Origin: a virus
IMG/VR virus record: IMGVR_UViG_3300025759_000322
Coordinates: 1-34,447 of that record
DNA: 34,447 nt
Direction: 5' to 3' (one strand)
Below the pieces are notes generated by a model. The model saw nothing but the letters and a program-made list of their open reading frames with translations. It was not told where the DNA came from and did no database searches. Of this stretch, positions 11,235-20,689 are shown one piece after another; within the stretch, counting starts at the first letter, position 1, and each line of letters begins with the position of its first letter. Made by a program: the position numbers and the translations under genes.

Positions 11235-13325
11235 ATGGAAGAAGAAGAATTTTTTGAAGAATCTCTAGAAGCAGAAGAATCATCTGCACTAGATGACAGT
11301 AAAAAAGATACGTATGACGATCCTTCTGCAGGGACTATTGTTGGTCTTGTAAATGGAAAGTATAAAAAAGCTTCTGATGCTAGAGAAACAGAAGAACATC
11401 GTTGGATTCAAGCTTATCGTAACTACCGTGGTTTGTATGGCCCTGATGTACAATTTACATCTACTGAAAAATCTAGGGTATTTGTAAAAGTAACTAAGAC
11501 AAAAGTTCTTGCTGCATATGGTCAGATTATTGACGTACTCTTTGGCAACCATAAGTTCCCAATTACTGTTGACCCAACTACTTTACCTGAAGGGGTAGCA
11601 GAATCAGTTTACTTTGAATCTAATGATAAACTAAGGGATGCCCCTAGTATTTCTGCTGAAGACACAAAACTTCTTCCGGGTGAAACTGTTACAGATTTAC
11701 AAGAACGTCTTGCAGGTTTAAAGTCTAGGCTTTCACCTGTCGCAGATATTCTTAAAGAAGGTCAGGGTAAAACTCCTACTGAAGTTACTTTCCATCCTGC
11801 AATGGTTGCAGCAAAGAAAATGGAAAAGAAAATACATGATCAGTTAGAAGAATCAAATGCTAATAAACAACTACGTGTAGCAGCATTTGAAATGGCACTA
11901 TTTGGTACTGGTGTTATGAAAGGTCCATTTGCTCTAGACAAAGAGTACCCTAATTGGTCTGATGATGGTGAGTACTCCCCTTCAATTAAAACTATTCCTC
12001 AAACATCAAGTGTTTCTATCTGGAACTTCTACCCAGACCCTGACGCATCTAATATGGATGAAGCTGAATATGTAGTAGAACGTCATAAGATGTCACGTTC
12101 ACAGCTACGTAGTTTAAAGAAACGTCCGTTCTTCCGTTCTAATTCTATTGATACTGCTATTACTATGGGTGAGTCCTATGTAAAAGAATGGTGGGAACAG
12201 GCAATGGAAGATGATGCCCAAGAGTCAAAGTCAGAACGTTATGAGGTTCTAGAGTTCTGGGGTAATGTAGATACAGAGATTCTAAAAGAACATAAGATTG
12301 ATATCCCAAAAGAACTAAAAGATGCTGATGAATTAAACGTCAATATTTGGGTTTGTAATGATCAAGTACTTAGATTAGTAATGAATCCCTTTACTCCATC
12401 TGTAATCCCATACTATGCAGTTCCATATGAAATAAGTCCTTACAGTCTTTTTGGTATAGGTCTTGCAGAAAACATGGATGATACCCAAACATTAATGAAT
12501 GGGTTTATGAGAATGGCAGTTGACAATGCTGCATTATCTGGTAATATGCTAATTGAGATTGACGAGACTAACCTAGTTCCGGGGCAAGACTTATCTGTGT
12601 ATCCGGGAAAAGTGTTTCGGAGACAAGGCGGTGCGCCGGGACAGGCCATCTTTGGAACTAAGTTTCCTAATGTATCTAACGAGAACATGCAGATGTTCGA
12701 TAAAGCAAGGGTCTTAGCCGATGAAAGTACAGGATTTCCTTCGTTTGCACATGGGCAAACTGGAGTATCAGGAGTGGGAAGGACTGCTTCTGGCATCAGT
12801 ATGCTTATGTCTGCAGCTAACGGCAGTATACGAAATGTTGTCAAGAACGTAGATGACTATCTACTTAGCCCACTAGCTAAATCTTTCTACAGCTTTAACA
12901 TGCAGTTTGACTTTGATGAAGAGATCAAAGGTGATTTAGAAATTAAAGCTCGTGGCACAGAAAGCTTGATGGCTAACGAAGTGCGTAGTCAACGACTGAT
13001 GCAGTTCCTTGGTGTCGTACAGAATCCTGTACTAGCTCCGTTTGCTAAAATGGATTATATTATTCGTGAGATTGCTAAAGCAATGGATCTTGATCCTGAC
13101 AAGCTTACAAACTCTATGACTGATGCTGCAGTACAAGCTGAGATACTTAAAAAGTTCCAAGCAGAAAACCCACCTGAACCCCAACAAGCTCCACAGCAAG
13201 CTCCTGCAGGTGCTCAGGTTCAGGATACTCAAGGTAGTGGTGGGGGTACTATAGGAACTGGTACTGCTCCTCAACCGGGAGAACAGGGCTTCTCAGGTAA
13301 TACAGGTGGAGTACCTGTACAATGA
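11235..13325 (+). CDS. portal protein
   Basis: A 696-residue protein that forms the dodecameric channel at the capsid vertex (family knowledge). An acidic N-terminus is followed by HRWIQAYRNYRGLYGPDVQF and SRVFVKVTKTKVLAAYGQII, typical of portals of short-tailed marine phages. The mid region has NFYPDPDASNMDEAEYVVER and the stem region YSLFGIGLAENMDDTQTLMN. The C-terminus is Gln/Pro/Ala/Gly-rich (about 655-696). The length is usual for this portal type. It follows the terminase by nine bases and overlaps the next gene as ATGA. Confidence 0.85.
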   Translation: MEEEEFFEESLEAEESSALDDSKKDTYDDPSAGTIVGLVNGKYKKASDARETEEHRWIQAYRNYRGLYGPDVQFTSTEKSRVFVKVTKTKVLAAYGQIIDVLFGNHKFPITVDPTTLPEGVAESVYFESNDKLRDAPSISAEDTKLLPGETVTDLQERLAGLKSRLSPVADILKEGQGKTPTEVTFHPAMVAAKKMEKKIHDQLEESNANKQLRVAAFEMALFGTGVMKGPFALDKEYPNWSDDGEYSPSIKTIPQTSSVSIWNFYPDPDASNMDEAEYVVERHKMSRSQLRSLKKRPFFRSNSIDTAITMGESYVKEWWEQAMEDDAQESKSERYEVLEFWGNVDTEILKEHKIDIPKELKDADELNVNIWVCNDQVLRLVMNPFTPSVIPYYAVPYEISPYSLFGIGLAENMDDTQTLMNGFMRMAVDNAALSGNMLIEIDETNLVPGQDLSVYPGKVFRRQGGAPGQAIFGTKFPNVSNENMQMFDKARVLADESTGFPSFAHGQTGVSGVGRTASGISMLMSAANGSIRNVVKNVDDYLLSPLAKSFYSFNMQFDFDEEIKGDLEIKARGTESLMANEVRSQRLMQFLGVVQNPVLAPFAKMDYIIREIAKAMDLDPDKLTNSMTDAAVQAEILKKFQAENPPEPQQAPQQAPAGAQVQDTQGSGGGTIGTGTAPQPGEQGFSGNTGGVPVQ

Positions 13326-13516
13326 GCCAAATAAAACTAGTTGTAAATAATAAACCACAGTGGGATGCAATGTTAGAAGAAATTTTTGTTCGCATTGCAT
13401 TTGCACACAAACAACTAGAGCAATACGATGATCCCTCTGAGATATATAGATTTCAGGGGGAGATACGTGCACTAAGATCTTTAGCTAAACTTAGGGACAA
13501 GGTTAATAATGAATAG
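13322..13516 (+). CDS. small helical head-associated protein
   Basis: A 64-residue protein starting MSQIKLVVNNKPQWDAMLEE, almost entirely helical, with heptad-like leucines (FAHKQLEQYDDPSEIYRFQG, then EIRALRSLAKLRDKV). The short proteins placed between portal and the next large virion gene in similar phages are conserved but uncharacterised. It could assist portal or scaffold assembly. Coupled to the portal (ATGA) and to the next gene (8-base overlap). Confidence 0.7.
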   Translation: MSQIKLVVNNKPQWDAMLEEIFVRIAFAHKQLEQYDDPSEIYRFQGEIRALRSLAKLRDKVNNE

Positions 13517-16500
13517 CCAAACACAAAAAGCTTTCGGTACAAAAAAAGGTTTAAGCTACGGTGAAATAATCCTAGATAATATTCTTGGATTAGATAATGA
13601 GTATGAATCTTTTGGTGAACAGCTTGGTAAGGCTATCAATGAAGATGAGATAAGATTTTTAAAAGATGCTGCTGTAGGTTTATATGAAGGGACTAAAGAA
13701 TTTATAGCTAATCCTGTAGATACTACAAAAGAAGTTGTAGTAAATATAAAAGACAGTGTGCAAAGACTAGGAACAGAAAACTTAGATGCACGTATTAAAA
13801 GAATGTATAATGTATCCTACGATCAAGCAACTGATCAACAGGTTACTTCTGCAAAAGAAGCTGTATTCGGTGATGCACTTACAGCATTAGAATTAATACC
13901 TGCTGCTAAAGCAGGTACAGTCACAGCTAGGGCAGCAGTATCTGCTATACCTAGTGGAGTTAAAGCTGATGTGGTTGGTCAGACTAAAGCACTGCTTACT
14001 GGTGACACAGAGTTTTTAAAAGGTACACCAACAGAACGTTCTACTACCGTAGGTGTTGGTGCAGAGGTAGTTGACCAAGATGGTGTAAATCTTGATGATA
14101 TTGCTGAGTATATGGATTCAGAAATAAAACCTACTAAACCTAAAAAAGAAACAAACCCTTTAGTCAGAGAGACAGATTACTCTAGTACAAGGGTTGGAGA
14201 TACAGCAAATTTTAAAAGTTCTGTTCTTGGTTCTTTAGATAATCTTGCCATTGGTAAAGATGGCATGTCTGGTTTTCAGATTAAAAAGTTTTTTGAGAAA
14301 AGAGCACCAAAAATAAATAAAACAGAGTTGTATTGGTCAGGTCTTTTAGAAAATTTAGATGACAATAAAAAATATACTTCAAAAGAATTAGAAAAAATTG
14401 TAGATAGAAATGTTCCTCGAATATCTGTTGTAGTAAAAGACACTCCTACAGAGTTTGATTATGAAGATATGCAAAGATTAGCATTAAACATTGAAGGCCA
14501 AGGTTTTCAATCTCAAAATTACAGAGAAATACTTCTTAGAAATAATAACCCTAAAGGTAACTTTTATGAATCTTCTGTCAATCATTGGGGTGATGGGGCT
14601 ATTATAGCTCATATAAGAGGTAGTATTGTTGAAAGTTTTTCTAGGTCTAAAGAGCCTTCCCAAGTTGGTAAAGGTAGAATCATTAATAGAGAAAAAGTAT
14701 TTCTTGTTGAAGAACTTCAAAGTGATGCGGTACAAAAACATGTAGTCGCAAGCAAAGACTCTGCAAAAGAAGTTAAAAAAGTAAAAGATAGCTTAATGGC
14801 ATTTGACGAAATGAAGGGCTACTTTAATGATGAAATTTCAGAATTTGTTACTACTTATCATCTTAACGCAGGTAGTGCGGAAGATAATTTAAACTTTACA
14901 AATAAATTTATAAAAGATATAGAAAGCCATAATTACGATTTTAACTCTATTGCAGATATAGACACTGCTGAACAGGCGATAGAACTTGGATTAGGAAAAA
15001 CTGTTGAGAAAATTTCAGACTTAAAGTATAGGTTTGAAAGAGCAGAGATAAATAAACAAGAACTTTTAGAAGAAATTAAATCTGAGTTTAATTTAAAACC
15101 TTCTTCAGTTTCTAGGAGAAACATAGAAGAATTAAATGAAATTGATAATATTCTTGCAAACACTCTTAGTGATTATGTTTTTGGAAAATCTTCTGTAAGA
15201 AAATACAATAAAGACTCATCAAACTCAGTAAAAGAAGACTTAGTAAATTTGTTTGCATCAATAGAAGATCAAAGATCAGAACGTTTATCTAATTTATCTC
15301 CTGCTTCACTATCAGATACAATTAAAATATCCTTACTTACAGTAATTAAAGAGGCTAAAGCTGAAGGTATAAATAAAATATACATACCTAGTCCTGAAGT
15401 AATGGCATATACCCACGATTTAAGTAGAAAAGCTTCTAAAAATACTTATGGCGATGGGGTTAAAAAAGTTTTAAGAACACTTAATAGTGAAACAGACGGT
15501 AAAATAAAATTTAAAAATAAAAATCCTGAAAGTATTAAGTACTATGCTGATTTAAATTCAGTGGGAATAGAAATAGATATTACAGATTTTGAGTTGCCCG
15601 ATAATCCACAGTTTAGATTTAACATGGGTGGACTAACAGTTGGGCCTATGTCTGAGTTGGAAAGACAGAGGGAAACAAATATAGCTGAACAGATGTCTAC
15701 TCTTCCTAAGTCTGTAAATCTTGACAAACCAAAACAATTAAAACTTCCACAAAAAGTAGAACAAGAAGTAGAAGAGTATCTTAGACCAAAAGCAAAACCA
15801 GAAGGTTTACCTACTGTCTACGAAACAAGTACTCCAATAGACAAGGTTTTAAGTTTAGGATATCTTTTAAAAGACAAGCAACCTCAAGTTAAAGGTAAAC
15901 AAAAAATTGTTTCTGGTTTAGATGAAGATAATCCTATGCACCAAAAAACTATTAAAGGGTTTTTTGATAATGCAATAGGTTCTGATTCAGGTTACGATCC
16001 TACTGAACAAGCTTGGTGTGCAGCTTTTGTCCATCATATCCTTACAGAAATGGATGCGGATACACTTCAAACAAAAGACCCTTATGACAGACTCAGAGCA
16101 AATAAATATAAAGAGTATGGGCAACCTGTTAATATTGAAAATATCCAAGAAGGGGATATAGTAATTTTTGATTGGAAGAAAGACGGAAATGCAGACCATG
16201 TGACATTTTATGCAGGGGGTCGAATTACAGATCAAGGTAAAGACCAGTACATAAATGTTGTTGGTGGCAATCAGGGTTTAGGTGGTAAAGTCTCTCTTAG
16301 AGAAAATAACTCTCTATATGTATTAGATAATGTTGCAGCTATAAGAAGAATTACTTATGATGGTGATGCATACAAAATAGCTCAAACCCACAAAGACTCT
16401 GACCCTATTTTTAAATCTTTTCTACCAGAGGAAGTAGCAAGTAATTTTGCCGAAGGAGGCACAGTGATGAACGAACAAATGAAGATGGCATTTATGCAAG

Positions 16501-17855
16501 AAGGTGGACTTAGAGATGATGGGATGAGAGTAGATCCTGTATCTGGCAATGAAATTCCTCCGGGATCTATGGCTAAAGAAGTACGAGATGATATTCCTGC
16601 ACAGTTGTCTGAAGGTGAATACGTTGTACCTGCTGATGTCGTACAATACTTCGGTGTAAAATACTTTGAAGATTTACGAATGGAAGCAAAAAGAGGCTTG
16701 CAAGGAATGGAAGTTGATGGTAGAATAGGTGGACAACCAGTAGATAGCTCTCAACAAACTGTGTCTGATGAAGAACTTGAAATGCTTATTCGTCAGGAAA
16801 TGGGTCAACCCAACATGAATGAAGGTGGCTTGATGGGTTATCAAGAAGGTGGTACACCTGCAGCACCAGTTTCAACATTTGATCCAAGTGGGTTTGGTAC
16901 ACTAGGTTCTACTACTTTTGGTCCTGCTGCTAATCCCACTGCAGGTGGAGCTACACAAGTAGTAGTTCTTTATGCACCTGATGGGACACCAATTACTTTA
17001 GTACTACCTAGAGACAAGGGAACATACGACCAACTACTGGCCCAAGGATACACACTAGAAAAACCAGAAGAAGAAAAAGAAGAACCTAAAAAAGATAGTG
17101 GTGGATCAAGTGCTCCTGAAGTTGAAAGCAAACCTTGGTACGAAAGTATTAACTGGGAAAATCCTGTAGAGCAAGCTAAAGGAATGTTTAAACAAAAAGA
17201 TTCTTCTGGCATAGGACTAATGTCTGTTCTATCTGGAGTTCAGGATTTAAGTAATGTTGCTAAAATGAGAGCAACAGTAAACTTACTTGAGTCTGCAGGT
17301 AGGAAAGATGAAGCAGATGAGATCAGAGGTTTAGTAGAAGGTTTTGTTGATACCTCTTCTACTATGTTCCAAACAGCAGCAAACTCTCTAGCACCGGGAA
17401 CATGGAATACTAACAAAGGTATGACAGATCTTGATACAAACTTAGATGGTATATTAGATGCTAATGACAAACTAATAATTCCCGGATTATTTAAAACTGC
17501 TACTGTAACACCTACAGCCCCAGAATCTGTAGTAACACCTAACACAAATTCAGGTACATCAAGCAGTAGTGATAACAAACCCTCTGTTGCAGAACGTTTG
17601 ATGCAAGAAAGAAAACAAAAAGAAAAAGAAGATAAAACTTCACGAATCAAAACTTCTACTTTCCAATCTAGTATGCCCAGTGCTACGCAAAAACGAAAAG
17701 CTCAAAAAGCTGCACAGAAAAAACAAGTTTCAACAAAAACTAAAAAAGAACTTTCAGGTGCACAAATGAAAGCAGGTCTTGGAGTCGGATCTGGTAAAGG
17801 TGGAAGAAACGTAGCAGGACCGATGAATAAAGGCGGCTTGATGAAAAAGAAATAA
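13509..17855 (+). CDS. 1448-residue polyvalent virion protein with cysteine-peptidase domain
   Basis: A large multidomain protein. Around residues 250-640 is a domain recurring in phage polyvalent proteins, with HWGDGAIIAHIRG (about 359) and VEELQSDAVQKH (about 400), then AKAEGINKIYIPSPEVMAY (about 614). Residues about 805-930 form an NlpC/P60- or CHAP-like (TIGR02594-type) domain with C837 in AWCAAF, H897 in DHVTFYAG and NVVGGNQG, suitable for cutting peptidoglycan peptides at DNA entry. Next is GEYVVPADVVQYFGVKYFED (about 1035), a segment frequent in marine phage proteins. A dockerin/EF-hand-like calcium loop, DTNLDGILDAND, is at about 1309. The tail is basic (GPMNKGGLMKKK). It is probably ejected or portal-proximal; this is inferred from its domains and position. 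Confidence 0.75.
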   Translation: MNSQTQKAFGTKKGLSYGEIILDNILGLDNEYESFGEQLGKAINEDEIRFLKDAAVGLYEGTKEFIANPVDTTKEVVVNIKDSVQRLGTENLDARIKRMYNVSYDQATDQQVTSAKEAVFGDALTALELIPAAKAGTVTARAAVSAIPSGVKADVVGQTKALLTGDTEFLKGTPTERSTTVGVGAEVVDQDGVNLDDIAEYMDSEIKPTKPKKETNPLVRETDYSSTRVGDTANFKSSVLGSLDNLAIGKDGMSGFQIKKFFEKRAPKINKTELYWSGLLENLDDNKKYTSKELEKIVDRNVPRISVVVKDTPTEFDYEDMQRLALNIEGQGFQSQNYREILLRNNNPKGNFYESSVNHWGDGAIIAHIRGSIVESFSRSKEPSQVGKGRIINREKVFLVEELQSDAVQKHVVASKDSAKEVKKVKDSLMAFDEMKGYFNDEISEFVTTYHLNAGSAEDNLNFTNKFIKDIESHNYDFNSIADIDTAEQAIELGLGKTVEKISDLKYRFERAEINKQELLEEIKSEFNLKPSSVSRRNIEELNEIDNILANTLSDYVFGKSSVRKYNKDSSNSVKEDLVNLFASIEDQRSERLSNLSPASLSDTIKISLLTVIKEAKAEGINKIYIPSPEVMAYTHDLSRKASKNTYGDGVKKVLRTLNSETDGKIKFKNKNPESIKYYADLNSVGIEIDITDFELPDNPQFRFNMGGLTVGPMSELERQRETNIAEQMSTLPKSVNLDKPKQLKLPQKVEQEVEEYLRPKAKPEGLPTVYETSTPIDKVLSLGYLLKDKQPQVKGKQKIVSGLDEDNPMHQKTIKGFFDNAIGSDSGYDPTEQAWCAAFVHHILTEMDADTLQTKDPYDRLRANKYKEYGQPVNIENIQEGDIVIFDWKKDGNADHVTFYAGGRITDQGKDQYINVVGGNQGLGGKVSLRENNSLYVLDNVAAIRRITYDGDAYKIAQTHKDSDPIFKSFLPEEVASNFAEGGTVMNEQMKMAFMQEGGLRDDGMRVDPVSGNEIPPGSMAKEVRDDIPAQLSEGEYVVPADVVQYFGVKYFEDLRMEAKRGLQGMEVDGRIGGQPVDSSQQTVSDEELEMLIRQEMGQPNMNEGGLMGYQEGGTPAAPVSTFDPSGFGTLGSTTFGPAANPTAGGATQVVVLYAPDGTPITLVLPRDKGTYDQLLAQGYTLEKPEEEKEEPKKDSGGSSAPEVESKPWYESINWENPVEQAKGMFKQKDSSGIGLMSVLSGVQDLSNVAKMRATVNLLESAGRKDEADEIRGLVEGFVDTSSTMFQTAANSLAPGTWNTNKGMTDLDTNLDGILDANDKLIIPGLFKTATVTPTAPESVVTPNTNSGTSSSSDNKPSVAERLMQERKQKEKEDKTSRIKTSTFQSSMPSATQKRKAQKAAQKKQVSTKTKKELSGAQMKAGLGVGSGKGGRNVAGPMNKGGLMKKK

Positions 17856-17912
17856 GACCATATAATAATAAGGCTACTCAGCTACGGCTGACCCCAACAT
17901 AAGGAGAAAGAT

Positions 17913-18818
17913 ATGCCTGAACTAGCAGAAGTGGAAACCCCAAAGACTGCAGGATTTGTTGAACGTGGATCAAACTATATGAAACGCCAACAAAAAATAC
18001 AAGATGAAGAAGAGGAGATCAAACGTCTTGAATCTGAACGGCGAGGAGAATCTGAATCAGAAGAAGAACAAGCAACTGAAGAAGAAACTACCGAAACGAA
18101 AGAGGCCGATACAAATAATAAAGAAGAAACGTTATCTCCAGAAGAAAAATCTTTCAAAAAACGTTATGGTGACCTAAGACGGCACATGCAACAGAAAGAA
18201 AAGGAATGGGACACAAAGCTCTCAAACCTACAGCAAGCCTCTAAGAAAGCAGGTATTATCCCACCTAAGTCTGATGAAGATATAGAAGAGTGGGCTAAAG
18301 AGTATCCTGATGTAGCAGGAATTGTAGAAACTATTGCTGCTAAAAAAGCACAGGAAATGTTTGAAAAAGCTGACACTCGTTTAAAAGAACTTGACGATGC
18401 CCAAGCAGAAGCTTATCGTGTTAAAGCAGAGAATCAAATACGTAAAGATCATCCAGACTTTGATGAGCTACGAGATTCAGATGGTTTCCATGATTGGGCA
18501 GATGAACAACCTAAGTGGGTTAAAGATGCCTTGTATGAAAATGCAGACGATGCAGCTTCCGTATCTCGTGTAATTGATCTTTATAAAGTAGATAAAGGAA
18601 TTACTAACAAAGATAAGAAGGCAAATAAAAAAGCAGCAGCATCTCCAATTACTAAACGTAGTAAAACAGAAGTAGATGTAGATGATGCTAACGGTACAAT
18701 TCGAGAGTCAGATGTAGCAAAAATGTCTGACAAAGAATTTGAGAAACGTTCAGATGAAATTAATACTGCAATGCGTAGTGGTAAATTTATCTATGACGTA
18801 TCTGGCAGTGCCAGATAA
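17913..18818 (+). CDS. scaffolding protein
   Basis: A 301-residue, very acidic, coiled-coil protein. Glu-rich N-terminus (EEEEIKRLESERRG and an E/T-rich stretch, about 30-75), then SFKKRYGDLRRHMQQKEKEW, the pattern of marine podovirus scaffolds, a Pro/acidic segment (IPPKSDEDIEEWAKEYPDVA) and a basic tail. It guides capsid protein assembly before packaging and leaves afterwards (family knowledge). It is located directly upstream of the capsid gene. AAGGAG precedes the start. A small hairpin TCAGC-TACG-GCTGA (17878-17891) lies in the leader. Confidence 0.82.
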   Translation: MPELAEVETPKTAGFVERGSNYMKRQQKIQDEEEEIKRLESERRGESESEEEQATEEETTETKEADTNNKEETLSPEEKSFKKRYGDLRRHMQQKEKEWDTKLSNLQQASKKAGIIPPKSDEDIEEWAKEYPDVAGIVETIAAKKAQEMFEKADTRLKELDDAQAEAYRVKAENQIRKDHPDFDELRDSDGFHDWADEQPKWVKDALYENADDAASVSRVIDLYKVDKGITNKDKKANKKAAASPITKRSKTEVDVDDANGTIRESDVAKMSDKEFEKRSDEINTAMRSGKFIYDVSGSAR

Positions 18819-18822
18819 GCTA

Positions 18823-18850
18823 TTGACAAATATGTAATCAATAGTATAAC
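18823..18850 (+). promoter_or_regulatory. promoter for the major capsid gene
   Basis: Consensus TTGACA (18823-18828), 16-base spacer, TATAAC (18845-18850). The expected start near 18857 places transcription about 200 bases ahead of the capsid start codon. A dedicated promoter fits the very high dose of capsid protein needed. Confidence 0.75.
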
Positions 18851-18852
18851 TA

Positions 18853-18983
18853 GGGACATAAAGCAAAAGCCTCATTTGACTACCTTTTGCTTTATCCCAA
18901 ATTTCAATAAAGTCTAAACTAGAAGAACTACCTGTTCAAGTACAGGCCCATGTATCTATAGGTTGGCCGACCTTAACTACATG
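18853..18983 (+). promoter_or_regulatory. three-hairpin 5' leader of the capsid mRNA
   Basis: First hairpin: TAAAGCAAAAG (18859-18869) / CTTTTGCTTTA (18884-18894), extended by GGGA/TCCC with a two-base bulge. Second: CCTGT/ACAGG (18931-18946). Third: CATGTA/TACATG (18949-18983) with inner AGGT/ACCT. The first begins at or next to the predicted transcript start, so it may protect the 5' end from decay. Confidence 0.6.
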
Positions 18984-19053
18984 CACCCTAGAAAAGTAAC
19001 AGCCTCTTATTGGTATTAGCTTTTAACAAAGCCAACTATCAGGAGGATTTATC

Positions 19054-20127
19054 ATGGCTTTTACAACAGCAAGTGGACACGGTAACTTACCTAACGGTAA
19101 CTTTAGTTCCGTGATCTATTCCAAAAAAGTACAGCTTGCTTTCCGCAAGAGTACTGTTTGTGGTGATATTACTAACTCTGATTATTTTGGGGAGATTTCT
19201 GCCCAAGGTGACACAGTGAAAATCATCAAAGAACCTGAAATTTCTGTAAGCTCATATGCTCGTGGAACTCAGGTTAATGCACAAGATCTTGACGATGAAG
19301 ATTTTTCATTGGTTATAGACAAAGCTAATTACTTTGCCTTTAAAATTGATGATATCGAAGAAGCTCACTCACATGTGAACTTTATGGATCTTGCAACTAA
19401 TCGTGCAGCTTATCGTTTGGCTGACAATCACGACCAAGAAGTTCTTGGTTACTTGGCAGGTTACAAGCAGACTGCCCTTCATGCAAATGCAGGTACAGTA
19501 AATGATCAAGTAAACGGTAGTAAAGCAGTTACAACTGCAGGTACAGACGAATTGTTGACATCAATGAAACTCCGTAAGGATTCATTTGCCAATATTACTA
19601 CTACTAGTGCAGGGGATCACTCGATTCCGATTGCTGCTCGTTTGCCCGGTGCTACAGCACTTCCAACTGCAACTATCTCACCTGCAATGCTTGTATCTCG
19701 TATGGCTCGTTTGTTGGATCAACAACAAGTTGACACCCAAGGGCGTTGGCTCGTAATTGACCCAGTAATGATGGAAGTCATGCGTGATGAGGATTCACGT
19801 TTGCTTAATGCAGACTACGGAGACTCAGGTGCTCTACGTAACGGTTTGGTTTTGAATAACTTCCACGGTTTCCGTGTGTATGTTTCTTCAAACTTGCCAT
19901 CAGTTGGTACTGGTTCAGGAACTACAGGTTCTGCAAACCAAAATGCTAACTTCGGTGCTATTGTTGCAGGACATGATTCTGCTGTCGCAACTGCGGAGCA
20001 AATCAACAAGACTGAAACTTATCGTGATCCTGACAGCTTTGCTGACATTGTTCGTGGTATGCATCTATATGGTCGCAAGATTCTTCGTCCAGAAGCTCTT
20101 GTAACTGCAAAATATAATCTGGCATAA
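19054..20127 (+). CDS. major capsid protein
   Basis: A 357-residue protein starting MAFTTASGHGNLPNGNFSSV. VIYSKKVQLAFRKSTVCGDI, the beta-rich GEISAQGDTVKIIKEPEISV and the segment DIEEAHSHVNFMDLATNRAA (strongly conserved in related phages, from memory) identify it as a capsid protein, presumably with the HK97 fold. The C-terminal part (FADIVRGMHLYGRKILRPEA) is also typical. It has an ideal AGGAGG ribosome site, its own promoter and a structured leader, all consistent with the most abundant virion protein. It follows the scaffold. Confidence 0.88.
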   Translation: MAFTTASGHGNLPNGNFSSVIYSKKVQLAFRKSTVCGDITNSDYFGEISAQGDTVKIIKEPEISVSSYARGTQVNAQDLDDEDFSLVIDKANYFAFKIDDIEEAHSHVNFMDLATNRAAYRLADNHDQEVLGYLAGYKQTALHANAGTVNDQVNGSKAVTTAGTDELLTSMKLRKDSFANITTTSAGDHSIPIAARLPGATALPTATISPAMLVSRMARLLDQQQVDTQGRWLVIDPVMMEVMRDEDSRLLNADYGDSGALRNGLVLNNFHGFRVYVSSNLPSVGTGSGTTGSANQNANFGAIVAGHDSAVATAEQINKTETYRDPDSFADIVRGMHLYGRKILRPEALVTAKYNLA

Positions 20128-20140
20128 GGGAGATTAGATT

Positions 20141-20626
20141 ATGGCACTAGGTGATAATACACTTCAGGCGGCACGAGGAAACCAAAACCCCGGCCGTTCT
20201 CCGTACATGGTTCAGACTGTTTTGAACTTGGCTACAGCTTTGTCTGACAAAGGTTCTGCTCTTGCAGCATCTGATGTCATTCCTGTAATTGCAGTAGCTA
20301 AAGGCACTATGGTTATGAATGCAGGTATCGAAGTTGACACTGCATCCGATGGTTCTACTTTTACAGTAGACTTGGGTATGGTTGATGCTGATGCCTTTGT
20401 TGATGGTTTTGATGCTACATCTGCAGCAGCAGTAGTTGCACAGAACCCTGCAGCATATCAGCCTGTAATGGCTGTTGCTAATGACAACATTGATGTAACA
20501 ATTGCTACCCTTTCAGGTGGTGCTGTTACTACTGGTAAGCTCCGTGTATGGGCAGTTCTTATGGATTGTTCTGATATGGGTAATGACGGTACTGCTAATG
20601 AAGTAGACCGTGATACACTCGCATAA
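20141..20626 (+). CDS. probable capsid decoration or head-stabilising protein
   Basis: A 161-residue protein starting MALGDNTLQAARGNQNPGRS, rich in Ala, Val, Asp and Thr, predicted mostly beta (VIPVIAVAKGTMVMNAGIEV, VDLGMVDADAFVDGF). It sits 13 bases after the capsid gene with a GGGAG site. Such Ala/Val-rich beta proteins next to capsid genes usually bind the capsid surface. That function is inferred from place and composition only. A likely terminator follows. Confidence 0.6.
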   Translation: MALGDNTLQAARGNQNPGRSPYMVQTVLNLATALSDKGSALAASDVIPVIAVAKGTMVMNAGIEVDTASDGSTFTVDLGMVDADAFVDGFDATSAAAVVAQNPAAYQPVMAVANDNIDVTIATLSGGAVTTGKLRVWAVLMDCSDMGNDGTANEVDRDTLA

Positions 20627-20638
20627 TTAAAACAAACT

Positions 20639-20666
20639 AAAGGGGCTGCTTTAGGGTGGCCTCTTT
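20639..20666 (+). terminator. probable terminator after the capsid block
   Basis: Stem AAAGGGGC (20639-20646) / GCCTCTTT (20659-20666) with one G-U pair and a 12-base loop, followed by ATTG, so the T-run is weak. Partial termination here would let the capsid and decoration proteins be made in excess over the tail genes. Confidence 0.5.
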
Positions 20667-20689
20667 ATTGCTATATAGAGGATTAAAAA

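Noticed and set aside
17856-17912. Possible tRNA or terminator between the 1448-residue gene and scaffold
   Set aside because: There is only a 5-bp hairpin, with no cloverleaf and no T-run.
19107-19120. TTCCGTGAT inside the capsid gene, resembling half of the early palindromic motif
   Set aside because: Only one arm is present, with no dyad. It is explained by the codons for SSVIY.
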